This document shows positions 42,258 to 51,354 of a DNA stretch of 64,000 nucleotides, in pieces; the first letter of the stretch is position 1, and the number at the start of each line of letters is the position of its first letter. The notes under the pieces are model-generated. The model was not told where the DNA came from. It searched no databases and saw only the letters and a list, made by a program, of their open reading frames with translations. Position numbers and translations under genes: made by a program. Origin of the DNA: Flavobacterium humidisoli (GTDB taxonomy: Bacteria; Bacteroidota; Bacteroidia; Flavobacteriales; Flavobacteriaceae); NCBI RefSeq assembly GCF_023272795.1, contig NZ_CP096829.1:2790001-2854000 (forward strand). The letters are read 5' to 3'.

Positions 42258-44711
42258 TTAATTTTGTTCATTATTAAAAAATTGATCAAGAGCATTTAAA
42301 TCTAAGATGTTTACACTGCGTGCTTTACTGCCTTCGAACGGACCAACAATTCCTGCTGCCTCAAGTTGATCGATCAAACGACCAGCTCTGTTGTATCCTA
42401 ATTTTAATTTTCGTTGCAATAAAGAAGCAGAACCTTGCTGTGCATTGACAATAATCTCTGCCGCTTCTCTAAATAAAGTATCTCTTTCGGAAATATCTAT
42501 ATCAAGATTAATGCCACTTTCTTCGCCAACGAACTCTGGAAGCAAATAAGCTGTGGCGTATGCTTTTTGTCCGCCGATAAAATCGGTAATTTTTTCGACT
42601 TCTGGTGTGTCAATGAAAGCACATTGTACACGAATCACATCGTTTCCATTTGTATATAATAAATCCCCTCGTCCAATTAACTGGTCAGCTCCTTGCGTAT
42701 CTAAAATTGTTCTAGAGTCAATTTTAGAAGTTACTCTAAATGCGATTCTGGCAGGGAAATTGGCTTTAATCAAACCTGTAATCACGTTTACCGATGGTCT
42801 TTGTGTTGCAATAATCAAGTGGATACCAATGGCACGGGCTAATTGAGCCAAACGAGCAATTGGAACTTCAACTTCTTTTCCTGCCGTCATAATCAAATCG
42901 GCGAACTCATCGACAACCAAAACGATGTAGGGTAAGAATCGGTGGCCGGCTTCTGGATTTAATTTTCTAGACTTGAATTTGTCGTTGTATTCTTTAATAT
43001 TACGAACCATCGCATCTTTTAGTAAAGAATAACGATTGTCCATTTCGGTACAAAGTGAGTTTAAAGTGTTGACAACTTTTGCGTTATCGGTAATAATAGC
43101 ATCTTCAGTGTCAGGAAGTTTAGCTAAATAATGTCTTTCAATTTTGTTAAAAAGCGTAAGCTCTACTTTTTTCGGATCGACCAAAACAAATTTTACTTCA
43201 GCTGGATGTTTTTTGTATAACAAAGAAGTTAAAACCGCATTTAATCCAACCGATTTTCCTTGTCCTGTTGCTCCAGCCATCAATAAGTGAGGCATTTTAG
43301 CAAGATCGACAACAAAAGTTTCGTTTGAGATGGTTTTTCCTAAAGCAATTGGTAGTTCCATTTCGGCCTCTTGGAACTTTGCAGCTCCAATAACGCTTTT
43401 CATAGAAACCATAGTAGGGTTTTTGTTCGGAACCTCAATACCGATAGTACCTTTTCCTGGAATTGGCGCAATAATACGAATTCCGAGAGCTGATAATGAC
43501 AATGCAATATCATCTTCTAAGCTCTTAATTTTAGAAATTCTAATTCCTGCCTCCGGTACAATTTCGTATAAGGTAACCGACGGTCCAACGGTTGCTTTGA
43601 TTTGTGCAATTTCAATTTTGTAGTTACGAAGTGTATCTACAATCCTGTTTTTATTTTCTTCTAATTCTTCCTGATTAATCGTAATTCCACCAGTCGAATA
43701 TTCTTTTAATAAATCAATTGTTGGGAATTTGTAATTCGATAAATCCAAAGTTGGATCAAATAATCCAAAATCGGCAACTAAGCGAGAAGCTAAGTTTTCT
43801 TCGATAATATCTTCTTCTTCTGCTTTTTCAATTACAAAGGCTTCATCAGGAGAAACTAATGGTAGTTCTTGTTTTGGGGTAATTGGCTTTAAAACTGGAT
43901 TTAGCTCAATTTCTGAAGAATGAGAAATAGTTGGCTTTAAAGCTTCTTTGTTAAGTTCGAATTGCGTGTCAACTGTTTTGATGTGAATATCATCTATTTC
44001 AGGGTCACTTTCAACTTCTTCTTTAATCGCAAATTCTTCCAGATTATAAGCGCTTTCAGGTTCATTTACAGCTGGTTTTAAAGTGTTTAATTCTGATTTG
44101 AATTCTTTTTTAGTAGAATCAAAATACGATTGAATTTTTTCTGGAGATAATTTGATTTTGAAAATCAGATAGATAATTAAACCAAAAAGCAGTGTAAGGA
44201 GTGTGCCCGTTTTTCCAATATAATCTTGAAGGAATAAATTTAATTCGTAACCAATTGTTCCTCCTAATTCTGGTGCAGAAGTAGCGAAGAAACCAAATAG
44301 TACAGAAACAACGATAATAGCAAAAATATCCCAGAACCAGGTATTTTTTAGTTTTTGGGTAGAAAGCTCCAGTGCTAAAAACATTCCAGTCAGGAAAAAC
44401 AAACGTACAAAAATGAAAGAAGCAAGTCCAAAACCTCTATAGATAATTAAATCGGCAAGATAAGCTCCAAATTTTCCGAGCCAGTTTTCAGCAACTTCGG
44501 TACGGTCACCGAGCTGATTTACGACACTTTGATCATTCTGCCATTGTCCGTTTACATAAAAAGAAATAAATGCGACCAATAGTGCAATAGAAAAAAGAAC
44601 CAAAAGACACCCTAAAACAAATCTTTGTTGTTTAGACATCTTAAATGATCTTTTAACTCCTTCCTGTTTTTCGTTTTTTTTATCTACAGTTTCTTTTTTA
44701 TTTTTTGCCAT
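42258..44711 (-). CDS. ftsK: DNA translocase FtsK
   Basis: Four N-terminal membrane segments (about residues 27-190), an acidic linker, and the FtsK motor: alpha domain with ELEENKNRIVDTLRNYKIE, Walker A (GATGQGKSVGLNAVL, near 470-485), Walker B region (VLVVDEFADLIMTAGKEVE), and a C-terminal winged-helix gamma domain (LLQRKLKLGYNRAGRLIDQLE). It moves chromosomal DNA at the division septum. Length (817 aa) is usual for Bacteroidetes. Confidence 0.95.
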   Translation of the reverse strand: MAKNKKETVDKKNEKQEGVKRSFKMSKQQRFVLGCLLVLFSIALLVAFISFYVNGQWQNDQSVVNQLGDRTEVAENWLGKFGAYLADLIIYRGFGLASFIFVRLFFLTGMFLALELSTQKLKNTWFWDIFAIIVVSVLFGFFATSAPELGGTIGYELNLFLQDYIGKTGTLLTLLFGLIIYLIFKIKLSPEKIQSYFDSTKKEFKSELNTLKPAVNEPESAYNLEEFAIKEEVESDPEIDDIHIKTVDTQFELNKEALKPTISHSSEIELNPVLKPITPKQELPLVSPDEAFVIEKAEEEDIIEENLASRLVADFGLFDPTLDLSNYKFPTIDLLKEYSTGGITINQEELEENKNRIVDTLRNYKIEIAQIKATVGPSVTLYEIVPEAGIRISKIKSLEDDIALSLSALGIRIIAPIPGKGTIGIEVPNKNPTMVSMKSVIGAAKFQEAEMELPIALGKTISNETFVVDLAKMPHLLMAGATGQGKSVGLNAVLTSLLYKKHPAEVKFVLVDPKKVELTLFNKIERHYLAKLPDTEDAIITDNAKVVNTLNSLCTEMDNRYSLLKDAMVRNIKEYNDKFKSRKLNPEAGHRFLPYIVLVVDEFADLIMTAGKEVEVPIARLAQLARAIGIHLIIATQRPSVNVITGLIKANFPARIAFRVTSKIDSRTILDTQGADQLIGRGDLLYTNGNDVIRVQCAFIDTPEVEKITDFIGGQKAYATAYLLPEFVGEESGINLDIDISERDTLFREAAEIIVNAQQGSASLLQRKLKLGYNRAGRLIDQLEAAGIVGPFEGSKARSVNILDLNALDQFFNNEQN

Positions 44712-44729
44712 TCTTGCGTTTTCCTTTGC

Positions 44730-45104
44730 CTAAATAAATTTTGGGATATAAATAATCAAGCCTATTGCAATTGCAGTCATTGCGGCAAAAAATACCGCTC
44801 CAGCAGCAATATCTTTAATAAAACCGATTCGTTTGCTGTAATCAGGATGGATAAAATCGGCAATTTTTTCAACTGCCGTATTTAATCCTTCGATGCTTAA
44901 AACCAAACCGATGGCCAGTGTCTGGCACAGCCATTCGGTTTGAGAAATATGAAAATAGAATCCAGCAATCGTCATGATAATTCCCAGAGAGAATTGTACC
45001 ATAATGCTGTGTTCTGTCTTAATCAATTTTACAGCTCCGTTAAAAGCATAAGTCATGCTTTTTAACCTACCTGTAACAAATGTATTATCTTTTTGAAACT
45101 CCAT
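44730..45104 (-). CDS. Diacylglycerol kinase family protein (DgkA-like)
   Basis: The 124-residue protein has three membrane segments and the DgkA signature (IEGLNTAVEKIADFI, then IKDIAAGAVFFAAMTA). It phosphorylates a lipid such as diacylglycerol or undecaprenol at the inner membrane. It lies 18 bases upstream of ftsK on the same strand and 13 downstream of tpx. Confidence 0.88.
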   Translation of the reverse strand: MEFQKDNTFVTGRLKSMTYAFNGAVKLIKTEHSIMVQFSLGIIMTIAGFYFHISQTEWLCQTLAIGLVLSIEGLNTAVEKIADFIHPDYSKRIGFIKDIAAGAVFFAAMTAIAIGLIIYIPKFI

Positions 45105-45117
45105 TTAAAGGAAAATA

Positions 45118-45615
45118 TTATAGTGCTGCTAAAGCTGCTTCGTAATTTGGTTCGTTTGCAATTTCTGCAACCTGTTCTGTGTGAACGATTTTTCCATCGG
45201 CATCAACAACAATGATTGCTCTTGAGTGTAAACCTGCTAAAGGTCCATCAACGATTTCTAATCCATTTGCTTTTCCAAAAGCACCAGTTTGAAAATCTGA
45301 TAAGTTTACTACATTTTCTAAACCTTCAGCACCACAAAAACGTTTTTGAGCGAAAGGTAAATCTCTAGAAATACATAAAACTGTTGTGTTTTCTAATCCG
45401 CTTGCGCTTTGGTTGAATTTTCTAACAGATGCAGCACAAGTTCCTGTATCAACACTTGGGAAGATATTTAAAACTAATTTTTTACCAGCAAAAGTGCTTA
45501 ATGTAGCAACTGATAAATCGTTTTGAACTAATTTGAAGTCAGCTAATTGCGATCCAACTGCTGGCAATTCGCCTGATGTATGAACTGGATTTCCTCCTAA
45601 TGTGATAGATGCCAT
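45118..45615 (-). CDS. tpx: Thiol peroxidase
   Basis: The 165-residue protein is a complete Tpx: peroxidatic Cys60 in [10 protein letters not shown] and resolving Cys94 in RFCGAEG, with [12 protein letters not shown] at the start. It reduces hydroperoxides using thioredoxin. A -7 box (TACTTTTG) lies 26 bases upstream, so it can begin its own transcript, possibly continuing into dgkA and ftsK. Confidence 0.95.
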   Translation of the reverse strand: MASITLGGNPVHTSGELPAVGSQLADFKLVQNDLSVATLSTFAGKKLVLNIFPSVDTGTCAASVRKFNQSASGLENTTVLCISRDLPFAQKRFCGAEGLENVVNLSDFQTGAFGKANGLEIVDGPLAGLHSRAIIVVDADGKIVHTEQVAEIANEPNYEAALAAL

Positions 45616-45641
45616 GATTTTTGTTTAAAATTAATGAGGCT

Positions 45642-45649
45642 CAAAAGTA
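45642..45649 (-). promoter_or_regulatory. -7 promoter box of tpx
   Basis: On the minus strand TACTTTTG matches TAnnTTTG exactly, 26 bases upstream of the tpx start. The -33 element is unclear. Confidence 0.5.
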
Positions 45650-45774
45650 AGGATTAATATTTGAATCTAAAAGTATTTGTTAACGGTTTAAGGAGAGATT
45701 AAGGAGGTCAATTTTTATCTTGCTTTTTACGTAGATTGAACGCGGATGATACGGATTTGCTTACGCAAAAAAAA

Positions 45775-45843
45775 CACGGATCTAAACGGATTTATTTCTT
45801 TTTACTATTAAGCATGAAACAACAAAATCCGTTTAAATCCGTG
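45775..45843. repeat. Inverted repeat in 345-base intergenic region
   Basis: The arm starting CACGGATCTAAACGGATTT (45775-45793) is complemented, with one mismatch, by AAATCCGTTTAAATCCGTG (45825-45843). Related words (CGCGGATGATACGGATT) precede it and another dyad (TTCACGAAGTGAA) follows. This is a typical flavobacterial intergenic repeat. No gene is seen in 45616-45960. Confidence 0.6.
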
Positions 45844-45883
45844 ACTTCACGAAGTGAATGCGTGTCATTAGCGTGCCATTTTA

Positions 45884-45918
45884 CACAAAAAAAAAGCGTC
45901 TCCAGATAGAAACGCTTT
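45884..45918 (-). terminator. Terminator of the peroxiredoxin-thioredoxin operon
   Basis: AAAGCGT (45893-45899) pairs with ACGCTTT (45912-45918), and on the minus strand a run of T follows the stem. It lies 43 bases after the DUF6952 gene. Confidence 0.85.
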
Positions 45919-45960
45919 CTCAGCTTTGTTTTTTTATTTGTCCTTTGGGAGGAAGCCGAT

Positions 45961-46218
45961 TTACTTGTCGATTGAGCCTAAAACACGTTTCATGAAAGTA
46001 TTTAAAGCTTCTTTTTTATCTGTTCCTTGAGCAACCAATTTTTGCACTTCAAGGGCGCCGTACATATTCGAAATCAATTCGCCAATTACGTCTAATTCTT
46101 CGTCTTTAAGAGAAGGAATTTCGGTCATCGCTTCTAGAACTTCAATCGTTTCAATAATGTAATCCTGATCGTTTTCTTCGATGAATTGCGTTAAATGTTT
46201 AATTACTGGTAATTTCAT
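45961..46218 (-). CDS. DUF6952-like protein (85 aa)
   Basis: A small acidic helical protein without cysteines or signal peptide (start MKLPVIKHLTQFIEENDQDY). Proteins of this pattern occur next to peroxiredoxin and thioredoxin in Flavobacteriia and are grouped as DUF6952. Function is unknown. It is the last gene of the redox operon before the terminator. The family name is recalled by pattern. Confidence 0.75.
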   Translation of the reverse strand: MKLPVIKHLTQFIEENDQDYIIETIEVLEAMTEIPSLKDEELDVIGELISNMYGALEVQKLVAQGTDKKEALNTFMKRVLGSIDK

Positions 46219-46231
46219 AATTTCATAATTT

Positions 46232-46336
46232 TAGACTTCTTAGATTTTTAGACATTCTTAGACTTCTTAGACTTTTTTAAAGTTTTTAGACCACTTTCTA
46301 AGAAGTCTAAAAATCTAAGCCAGTCTAACTAATCTA
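46232..46336. repeat. CTTAGAxTTTTTAGAC-type intergenic repeats
   Basis: Several copies of CTTAGACTTCTTAG / CTTAGATTTTTAGAC lie left (46232-46275), and their inverted form (CTAAGAAGTCTAAAAATC) lies at 46298-46316. They fill the gap between the thioredoxin and DUF6952 genes and could fold in the message. Confidence 0.6.
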
Positions 46337-46339
46337 AAT

Positions 46340-46648
46340 TTAAGCAATTGCGTTTACAAGATCGATTAAAACTTCTTGTTTATTAGTCTGCGTTTCGCCA
46401 ACTAATTGTCCGTTTACGAAAGTTGCGAATGTTGGCAAGTTGCTCACATTAGCTAATTTTCTAGACTCAGGAGAGTTTTCTGCATCAACCAAAACAAAAG
46501 TGATAGCTTCATTTTCTGTTGCTAATTTTTTGAATTTTGGTTTCATAATACGGCAATTTCCGCACCATGAAGCTGAATATTGTACCACTACTTTTTCGTT
46601 TTTAGCAACTAAATCTGCTAACGTATCTTCGTTTAAGTCGATTAACAT
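46340..46648 (-). CDS. Thioredoxin-family protein with CGNC active site (102 aa)
   Basis: The thioredoxin fold is complete with an active site CGNC (Cys29 and Cys32, SASWCGNCRIMKP) and a cis-Pro loop (SNLPTFATF). Typical thioredoxin has CGPC, so its redox potential probably differs. It lies between peroxiredoxin and the DUF6952 gene and is likely the electron donor to the peroxiredoxin (inference). Confidence 0.9.
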   Translation of the reverse strand: MLIDLNEDTLADLVAKNEKVVVQYSASWCGNCRIMKPKFKKLATENEAITFVLVDAENSPESRKLANVSNLPTFATFVNGQLVGETQTNKQEVLIDLVNAIA

Positions 46649-46675
46649 AGTTTTTTATTTTAAGACACTAAGTTG

Positions 46676-46859
46676 CTAAGGTTCTAAGATGCTAAGTTTG
46701 CTCTCGAACCGAATAACTTTGTGTGGATTTATTTGATTTTTTTTAAGTCGTTGAGATTCTAAGATCTAAGTTTAATCTTAGAATCTCTTGACTTTTATTG
46801 TAGAATTGTATTTAAGATTCAAAAGTTAAGTTAAAAAACTTAGCATCTTAGAACCTTAG
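46676..46859. repeat. Perfect 24-base inverted repeat between thioredoxin and peroxiredoxin genes
   Basis: The left arm (46676-46699, beginning CTAAGGTTCTAAGATGCTAA) is exactly complementary to the right arm (46836-46859, ending GCATCTTAGAACCTTAG). Further CTAAG words surround both. The 136-base spacer contains another weak dyad. It may be a small non-autonomous repeat or a processed RNA hairpin. Confidence 0.8.
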
Positions 46860-46871
46860 TATCTTAGCAGC

Positions 46872-47510
46872 TTAATTAGCGCTTAAGTATTCAGCTGTAC
46901 TGATTCTGTCTGCAGACATTGCTTCTTTACCAGCTTCCCAGTTTGCAGGACAAACTTCACCTTTAGTTTGGATGTGAGTGTAAGCATCAACCATTCTTAA
47001 GTATTCGTTTACGTTACGTCCTAATGGCATATCGTTTACGCTTTCGTGGAAGATTTTTCCAGTTTCGTCAATAAGGTAAGTAGCTCTGTAAGTTACGTTT
47101 GAACCTTCGATGATAACTGAGTCAGTATCTTCGCTATAGCTTGTAGATTCGATATCAAGAATACCTAAAATGTTAGCTAAGTTACGGTTTGTATCAGCTA
47201 AGATTGGGTAAGTAACACCTTCGATTCCACCATTGTTTTTTGGAGTATTTAACCAAGCAAAGTGAACCTCGTTTGTGTCGCAAGAAGCACCAATTACGAT
47301 AGTATTTCTTTTTTCGAATTCTGGTAATGCAGCTTGAAAGGCGTGTAATTCAGTTGGACATACAAAAGTAAAATCTTTTGGGTACCAAAATAAAAGTACT
47401 TTTTTATTGTTGTTTACTGCTTCTTCAAAAATGTTGATTTTTAAATTGTCACCCATTTCTGAGATAGCATCTACTGCAATACTTGGGAATTTTTTTCCTA
47501 CTAAAGACAT
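46872..47510 (-). CDS. Peroxiredoxin (typical 2-Cys, AhpC/Prx1 type)
   Basis: The peroxidatic Cys51 lies in FVCPTELHAF and the resolving Cys187 in GEVCPANWEAG, so it is a 2-Cys peroxiredoxin of 212 aa. It reduces peroxides in the cytoplasm. It is the first gene of an operon with thioredoxin and DUF6952, and has a good promoter with a -7 box and TTG element. Confidence 0.95.
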   Translation of the reverse strand: MSLVGKKFPSIAVDAISEMGDNLKINIFEEAVNNNKKVLLFWYPKDFTFVCPTELHAFQAALPEFEKRNTIVIGASCDTNEVHFAWLNTPKNNGGIEGVTYPILADTNRNLANILGILDIESTSYSEDTDSVIIEGSNVTYRATYLIDETGKIFHESVNDMPLGRNVNEYLRMVDAYTHIQTKGEVCPANWEAGKEAMSADRISTAEYLSAN

Positions 47511-47543
47511 AATATTCGTTTTACGTTAAAAATTTATTTGGTG

Positions 47544-47575
47544 CAAAAGTAGGGCATAAGTACAGGTTCTTACAA
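47544..47575 (-). promoter_or_regulatory. Promoter of the peroxiredoxin operon
   Basis: On the minus strand TTG (47575-47573) and TACTTTTG (47551-47544) are 21 bases apart, a good match to the Bacteroidetes TTTG and TAnnTTTG elements, 33 bases before the peroxiredoxin start. Confidence 0.65.
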
Positions 47576-47633
47576 TAAGATGTGATTATAAAAACTTATA
47601 AGTTAATAAATTTTGACTATTTAAGTCTTTAAG

Positions 47634-49247
47634 TTATTGAATGTCAATATTTACTGGTAAAACACCTTTGAAACTATTTTTTTCTAAAAATTGAATTCCT
47701 GCTATTTTTTGAAATTCTTCAAAATCTTGATACGCCTGAATTAATCCCAAAGCCTTTTTTAGATTCGGAATAAGTGGTAAAACGTAGGGATTTCCAAAAA
47801 CGTAAACAATGCATTTTTTGGTTTGTAGCAAATTTGAAAGCAGTTCTAAAACTTCATCATTTACTTCGAAATTATTTAATGGTTTTGCTTTTGGGACAAA
47901 TAATGAAATAATGATCGTTTCGAATTTTTCTAATTCACTTTTGATAGAATTGATATCTGAAGTTTCTAAACTTTCAAAAGCAAATTCTGGTGAAGGTAAT
48001 TTTGCATTTAAAGTTTTGAAGAATGTATTTTCGGTATTTTTATATAAACTCAGTTTGGCTAATTTGTTGTTTTTCTGCGCTTCAAGTGCTAAATCTGAAA
48101 TGCTATTATCAATGATTTTTGTAATTGCATTTTGAGCGATTTCAAGATTTAATTGAGATGTTTTTTCGAAGTTTAATTCGCCTGAAATTGCAGTATTTCC
48201 AGAAAGAATTCCTGCTTTTTCTTTGGCCTTCATGATTCTATTATAACTTTCAAAAATACGATCTGGCGAGGCATTTTTAAAGATCGCTTCAATTCCTTCG
48301 GGAACATTTTCTGCGAAACATAAAACATCATTTCCAGCATTGAAGGCTTCCCATTCTAATTGTCCTTTTGTTTCATACAATTTCGAAACGCTGTGCATAT
48401 TTAAAGCATCAGAAATTACCAAACCATCGTAACCTAATTTATCACGTAATAAATCCTGAATAACCGCTTTTGATAATGTTGCAGAAGTATCTTTTCCATC
48501 ATTTAGACTCGGAACAGCCAAATGTCCAATCATAATCGAATCAACATTGTTTTCGATTCCTTTAATGAAAGGATATAATTCGTTTTCTAATAATTCTTCC
48601 AAAGTTTCTTTTAAAACAGGTAATCCTAAATGCGAATCGACATTGGTGTTTCCATGTCCAGGAAAATGCTTCAGGCAGCCTAAAACGCCAACTTCCGACA
48701 TTCCTTTTAAATATTCAATTGAAAAATCGGCTACTTTTTCTTTGTTTTCGCCAAAAGAGCGATAGCCAATTACAGGATTGTTAGGGTTATTATTGATGTC
48801 TGCCAAAGGCGATAAATTATACTGAATTCCAGCTGCTTTTAAATCTAAACCAATTTGTTTTCCTACTTCGTAAACTAAACTTGATTTGTTTTCTGGTAAA
48901 GCGCCAAGTGTAATAGCATACGGATATTGCGGTGTTTTTTCGATTCGCATTGCTAAACCCCATTCGGCATCAATACTGATTAAGAGTGGAGTAGAAGAGG
49001 CTTTTTGATAACGAACGATCAACGCTTTGATTTTTTCATAGCTATCATCGTTGAAAACAACTTTTTTCTTGCTTTCGTAGTTGGTTGCGGCGCTCGCACG
49101 ACTATGAAAAAAAGTCAATCCTCCAATGTTGTGTTCTTTGATTAAACGTTCAGTTTCTTGAATATTTTCTTCGGTATCGTTGATGAATACTGCTGGAAAG
49201 AAAAATTGTCCTATTCTTTGTCGTAATGCTTCGGCTGTGATTTTCAT
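47634..49247 (-). CDS. Glycoside hydrolase family 3, NagZ-like beta-N-acetylhexosaminidase
   Basis: The catalytic domain (residues 1-340) carries the NagZ signature KHFPGHGNTNVDSH and the nucleophile segment VISDALNMHSVS. A C-terminal region of about 200 residues follows. I use ATG 49247 (537 aa), which does not overlap the preceding gene. It probably removes GlcNAc from muropeptides. No clear lipoprotein signal is seen. It is the last gene of a unit with a GNAT, a TPR protein and an AmpG-like permease, which supports peptidoglycan recycling. Confidence 0.9.
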   Translation of the reverse strand: MKITAEALRQRIGQFFFPAVFINDTEENIQETERLIKEHNIGGLTFFHSRASAATNYESKKKVVFNDDSYEKIKALIVRYQKASSTPLLISIDAEWGLAMRIEKTPQYPYAITLGALPENKSSLVYEVGKQIGLDLKAAGIQYNLSPLADINNNPNNPVIGYRSFGENKEKVADFSIEYLKGMSEVGVLGCLKHFPGHGNTNVDSHLGLPVLKETLEELLENELYPFIKGIENNVDSIMIGHLAVPSLNDGKDTSATLSKAVIQDLLRDKLGYDGLVISDALNMHSVSKLYETKGQLEWEAFNAGNDVLCFAENVPEGIEAIFKNASPDRIFESYNRIMKAKEKAGILSGNTAISGELNFEKTSQLNLEIAQNAITKIIDNSISDLALEAQKNNKLAKLSLYKNTENTFFKTLNAKLPSPEFAFESLETSDINSIKSELEKFETIIISLFVPKAKPLNNFEVNDEVLELLSNLLQTKKCIVYVFGNPYVLPLIPNLKKALGLIQAYQDFEEFQKIAGIQFLEKNSFKGVLPVNIDIQ

Positions 49248-49249
49248 TA

Positions 49250-49696
49250 TTATAAAGTCTTTTTCATGCAAACACTATTATCCATTTCCTCGTAAGGTGG
49301 ATAATTTGGAATTATGGTATAATTTAATTTTTGATATAAGTTGATAGCTTCGGGCTGATTTTTTCCAGTTTCAAGAATCGTGTAGGCGTAACCAACTTCT
49401 TTTGCCCAAATTTCTAGTTCTTTTAAAACGGCAGATGCAATACCTTTTTTTCTGTGATCAGGGTGAACGTACATTCGTTTGATTTCTGTTGTTCCTGGTT
49501 CTTTTTCGCGAAAAGCGCCACAGCCAACAGGAACTCCTTTTTCGTAATAAACAATTGTATGTTTTATTTTATCAGTTTTATTAAACTGATTGTAAAATGC
49601 ATGATCTTCGTCATCCCTAATCGCTAAATCCTGATCTAATAAAGCGACCAGATTTATAAAATCGATATCGTCTGAATTGGTTCGTTTTATGCTCAT
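49250..49696 (-). CDS. GNAT-family acetyltransferase
   Basis: The 148-residue protein has the GNAT acetyl-CoA loop (MYVHPDHRKKGIASAVLKELE) and the usual C-terminal strand (EAINLYQKLNYTIIPNYPPY). The substrate is unknown; a sugar or muropeptide amine is a possibility given the neighbours. It is 2 bases from nagZ. Confidence 0.88.
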   Translation of the reverse strand: MSIKRTNSDDIDFINLVALLDQDLAIRDDEDHAFYNQFNKTDKIKHTIVYYEKGVPVGCGAFREKEPGTTEIKRMYVHPDHRKKGIASAVLKELEIWAKEVGYAYTILETGKNQPEAINLYQKLNYTIIPNYPPYEEMDNSVCMKKTL

Positions 49697-49719
49697 GATT
49701 TTAAAAGATTAAAAAGTTT

Positions 49720-50061
49720 TTATTTCAACTTTGCTTTCTTTTGTTTAGCCAATTGTTTTTTGGTTTCAAGAGCTTTTTCCAATCTGTTTTTAAAACGGAA
49801 AAGCTTTGGCAATCCTTCTAATCGGTCTTCAATGGTGATTATTTCGTAAACCGCAATTGCTTTTTCTAAAACGCGGATTTCATTGTCCAGATCGTTTTCG
49901 TTTTTGTAGATCGTTGCTAATCGATCGTAAGGATGATTTCCTTTAAAGCCTTCTGCAACATTTTCTTCATACAACTCAATCGCTTTTTCTAGATTTCCAT
50001 TTTTCTCGAACTCAGTTCCTTTCAGATTGCGTTCGTTCTGCAAATTTTCATTGATTTCCAT
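49720..50061 (-). CDS. Tetratricopeptide-like protein (113 aa)
   Basis: Two TPR-like units are visible (GTEFEKNGNLEKAIELYEEN, YDRLATIYKNENDLDNEIRVLEKAIAVYE), followed by a lysine-rich tail. It has no signal peptide. It probably mediates protein contacts. It lies in the operon between the AmpG-like permease and the GNAT gene. Confidence 0.75.
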   Translation of the reverse strand: MEINENLQNERNLKGTEFEKNGNLEKAIELYEENVAEGFKGNHPYDRLATIYKNENDLDNEIRVLEKAIAVYEIITIEDRLEGLPKLFRFKNRLEKALETKKQLAKQKKAKLK

Positions 50062-50082
50062 AGGTAAAGTTTGATTTGGGGG

Positions 50083-51354
50083 TTAAACTTCTTCTGATTT
50101 CTTCCCAAAATCTTTTGGGAAAGTTAAAAAACGTGATAAAATAAGACCTGGAATTGTAGCTAATAAAACCCAAATAAAGAAGTTTTGATAGCCTAAATAT
50201 TTTTGTATAAAACCGCTTAACATTCCTGGAAGCATCATTCCTAATGCCATAAAGCCAGTTGCCAGTGCATAATGTGCTGTTTTTGATTCTCCTTCGGCAA
50301 CATGAATTAAATACATCATGAAGGCGGTAAAGCCAAAACCGTAACCGAATTGCTCTACAATTACAACGGCATAAATGTAATAAATTGATGTAGGATGAAA
50401 GAAAGCCAATAATATAAATCCTAAAATTGGAAGGTGCATGGCCAAAAACATAGGAAACATCCATTTGGTCAATCCTTGTTTTGAGATTGCAATTCCGCCT
50501 AAAATACCTCCGATAGTTAAGGCTGCGACTCCGCAAGTTCCGTAAATGATTCCAACCGCTTCGGTGTCTAATCCCATTCCGCCTAATTCTTTTGGATCAA
50601 GTAAAAACGGACTTAGCATTTTAAGCAATTGAGATTCTCCTAATCTGAAAACCAAGATAAAAGTTAAAATTAACCCGATTTGTTTTTTCTTGAAGAAACT
50701 GGCAAATATGGTTCCGAAACTTTGATTTGGCGTTTCTTTGTGGTTTTTTACGGCATTAATTTCATTCTTCGGCGTGAAAATGAAATTATAAACTGTAATG
50801 AAAGCCATTAGTAAACCAACACAAATCATGGTATAAGACCACGCTTTCGTATTGTCTCCAAATTTATGTTCTAAATAACCTGCAAAAAGCACTACTAATC
50901 CGTTTCCTGCCAGCATCGAAAGTCTGTAAAAAGTACTTCTAATGCCAATAAAGAAAGATTGCTTGTCTTCTGGTAAAACCAATAAATAAAAGCCATCGCT
51001 GGCAATATCATTAGAAGCCGACGCAAAAGCCGCAACCCAGAATATGGAAAGTGTCATGATAAAAAATCCGTTGAGCGGAAGGGTGAAACCAACCAGCAAA
51101 AAGGCAATCGAAATGATTAATTGCATCAGCAGAAACCATTTTCTTTTGGTTCCGATTAATTCGATAAGCGGACTCCAAAGTGGTTTAATAACCCAAGGCA
51201 GATAAAGTAAACTGGTGTAAACACCAATATCTTCATTTGTAATACCTAGATTTTTATACATAATTACCGAAACAGAGATAATTATAGCATACGGTAATCC
51301 AGAAGCGAAGTTAAGAAGCGGAATCCAAAACCAAGGTTTATTATCTATTTTCAT
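50083..51354 (-). CDS. Major facilitator permease, AmpG-like
   Basis: The 423-residue protein has 12 hydrophobic segments and the AmpG pattern (ASGLPYAIIISVSVIMYKNLG; YLPWVIKPLWSPLIE; YGFGFTAFMMYLIHVAEG). AmpG imports anhydro-muropeptides into the cytoplasm. It overlaps the preceding family-10-like gene by 14 bases. With NagZ and AnmK it forms a recycling route. Confidence 0.85.
   Translation of the reverse strand: MKIDNKPWFWIPLLNFASGLPYAIIISVSVIMYKNLGITNEDIGVYTSLLYLPWVIKPLWSPLIELIGTKRKWFLLMQLIISIAFLLVGFTLPLNGFFIMTLSIFWVAAFASASNDIASDGFYLLVLPEDKQSFFIGIRSTFYRLSMLAGNGLVVLFAGYLEHKFGDNTKAWSYTMICVGLLMAFITVYNFIFTPKNEINAVKNHKETPNQSFGTIFASFFKKKQIGLILTFILVFRLGESQLLKMLSPFLLDPKELGGMGLDTEAVGIIYGTCGVAALTIGGILGGIAISKQGLTKWMFPMFLAMHLPILGFILLAFFHPTSIYYIYAVVIVEQFGYGFGFTAFMMYLIHVAEGESKTAHYALATGFMALGMMLPGMLSGFIQKYLGYQNFFIWVLLATIPGLILSRFLTFPKDFGKKSEEV

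Noticed and set aside
50048..50536. 162-codon frame opposite the AmpG-like permease
   Set aside because: Same strand but other frame of the permease gene, Arg/Cys-rich and not protein-like.
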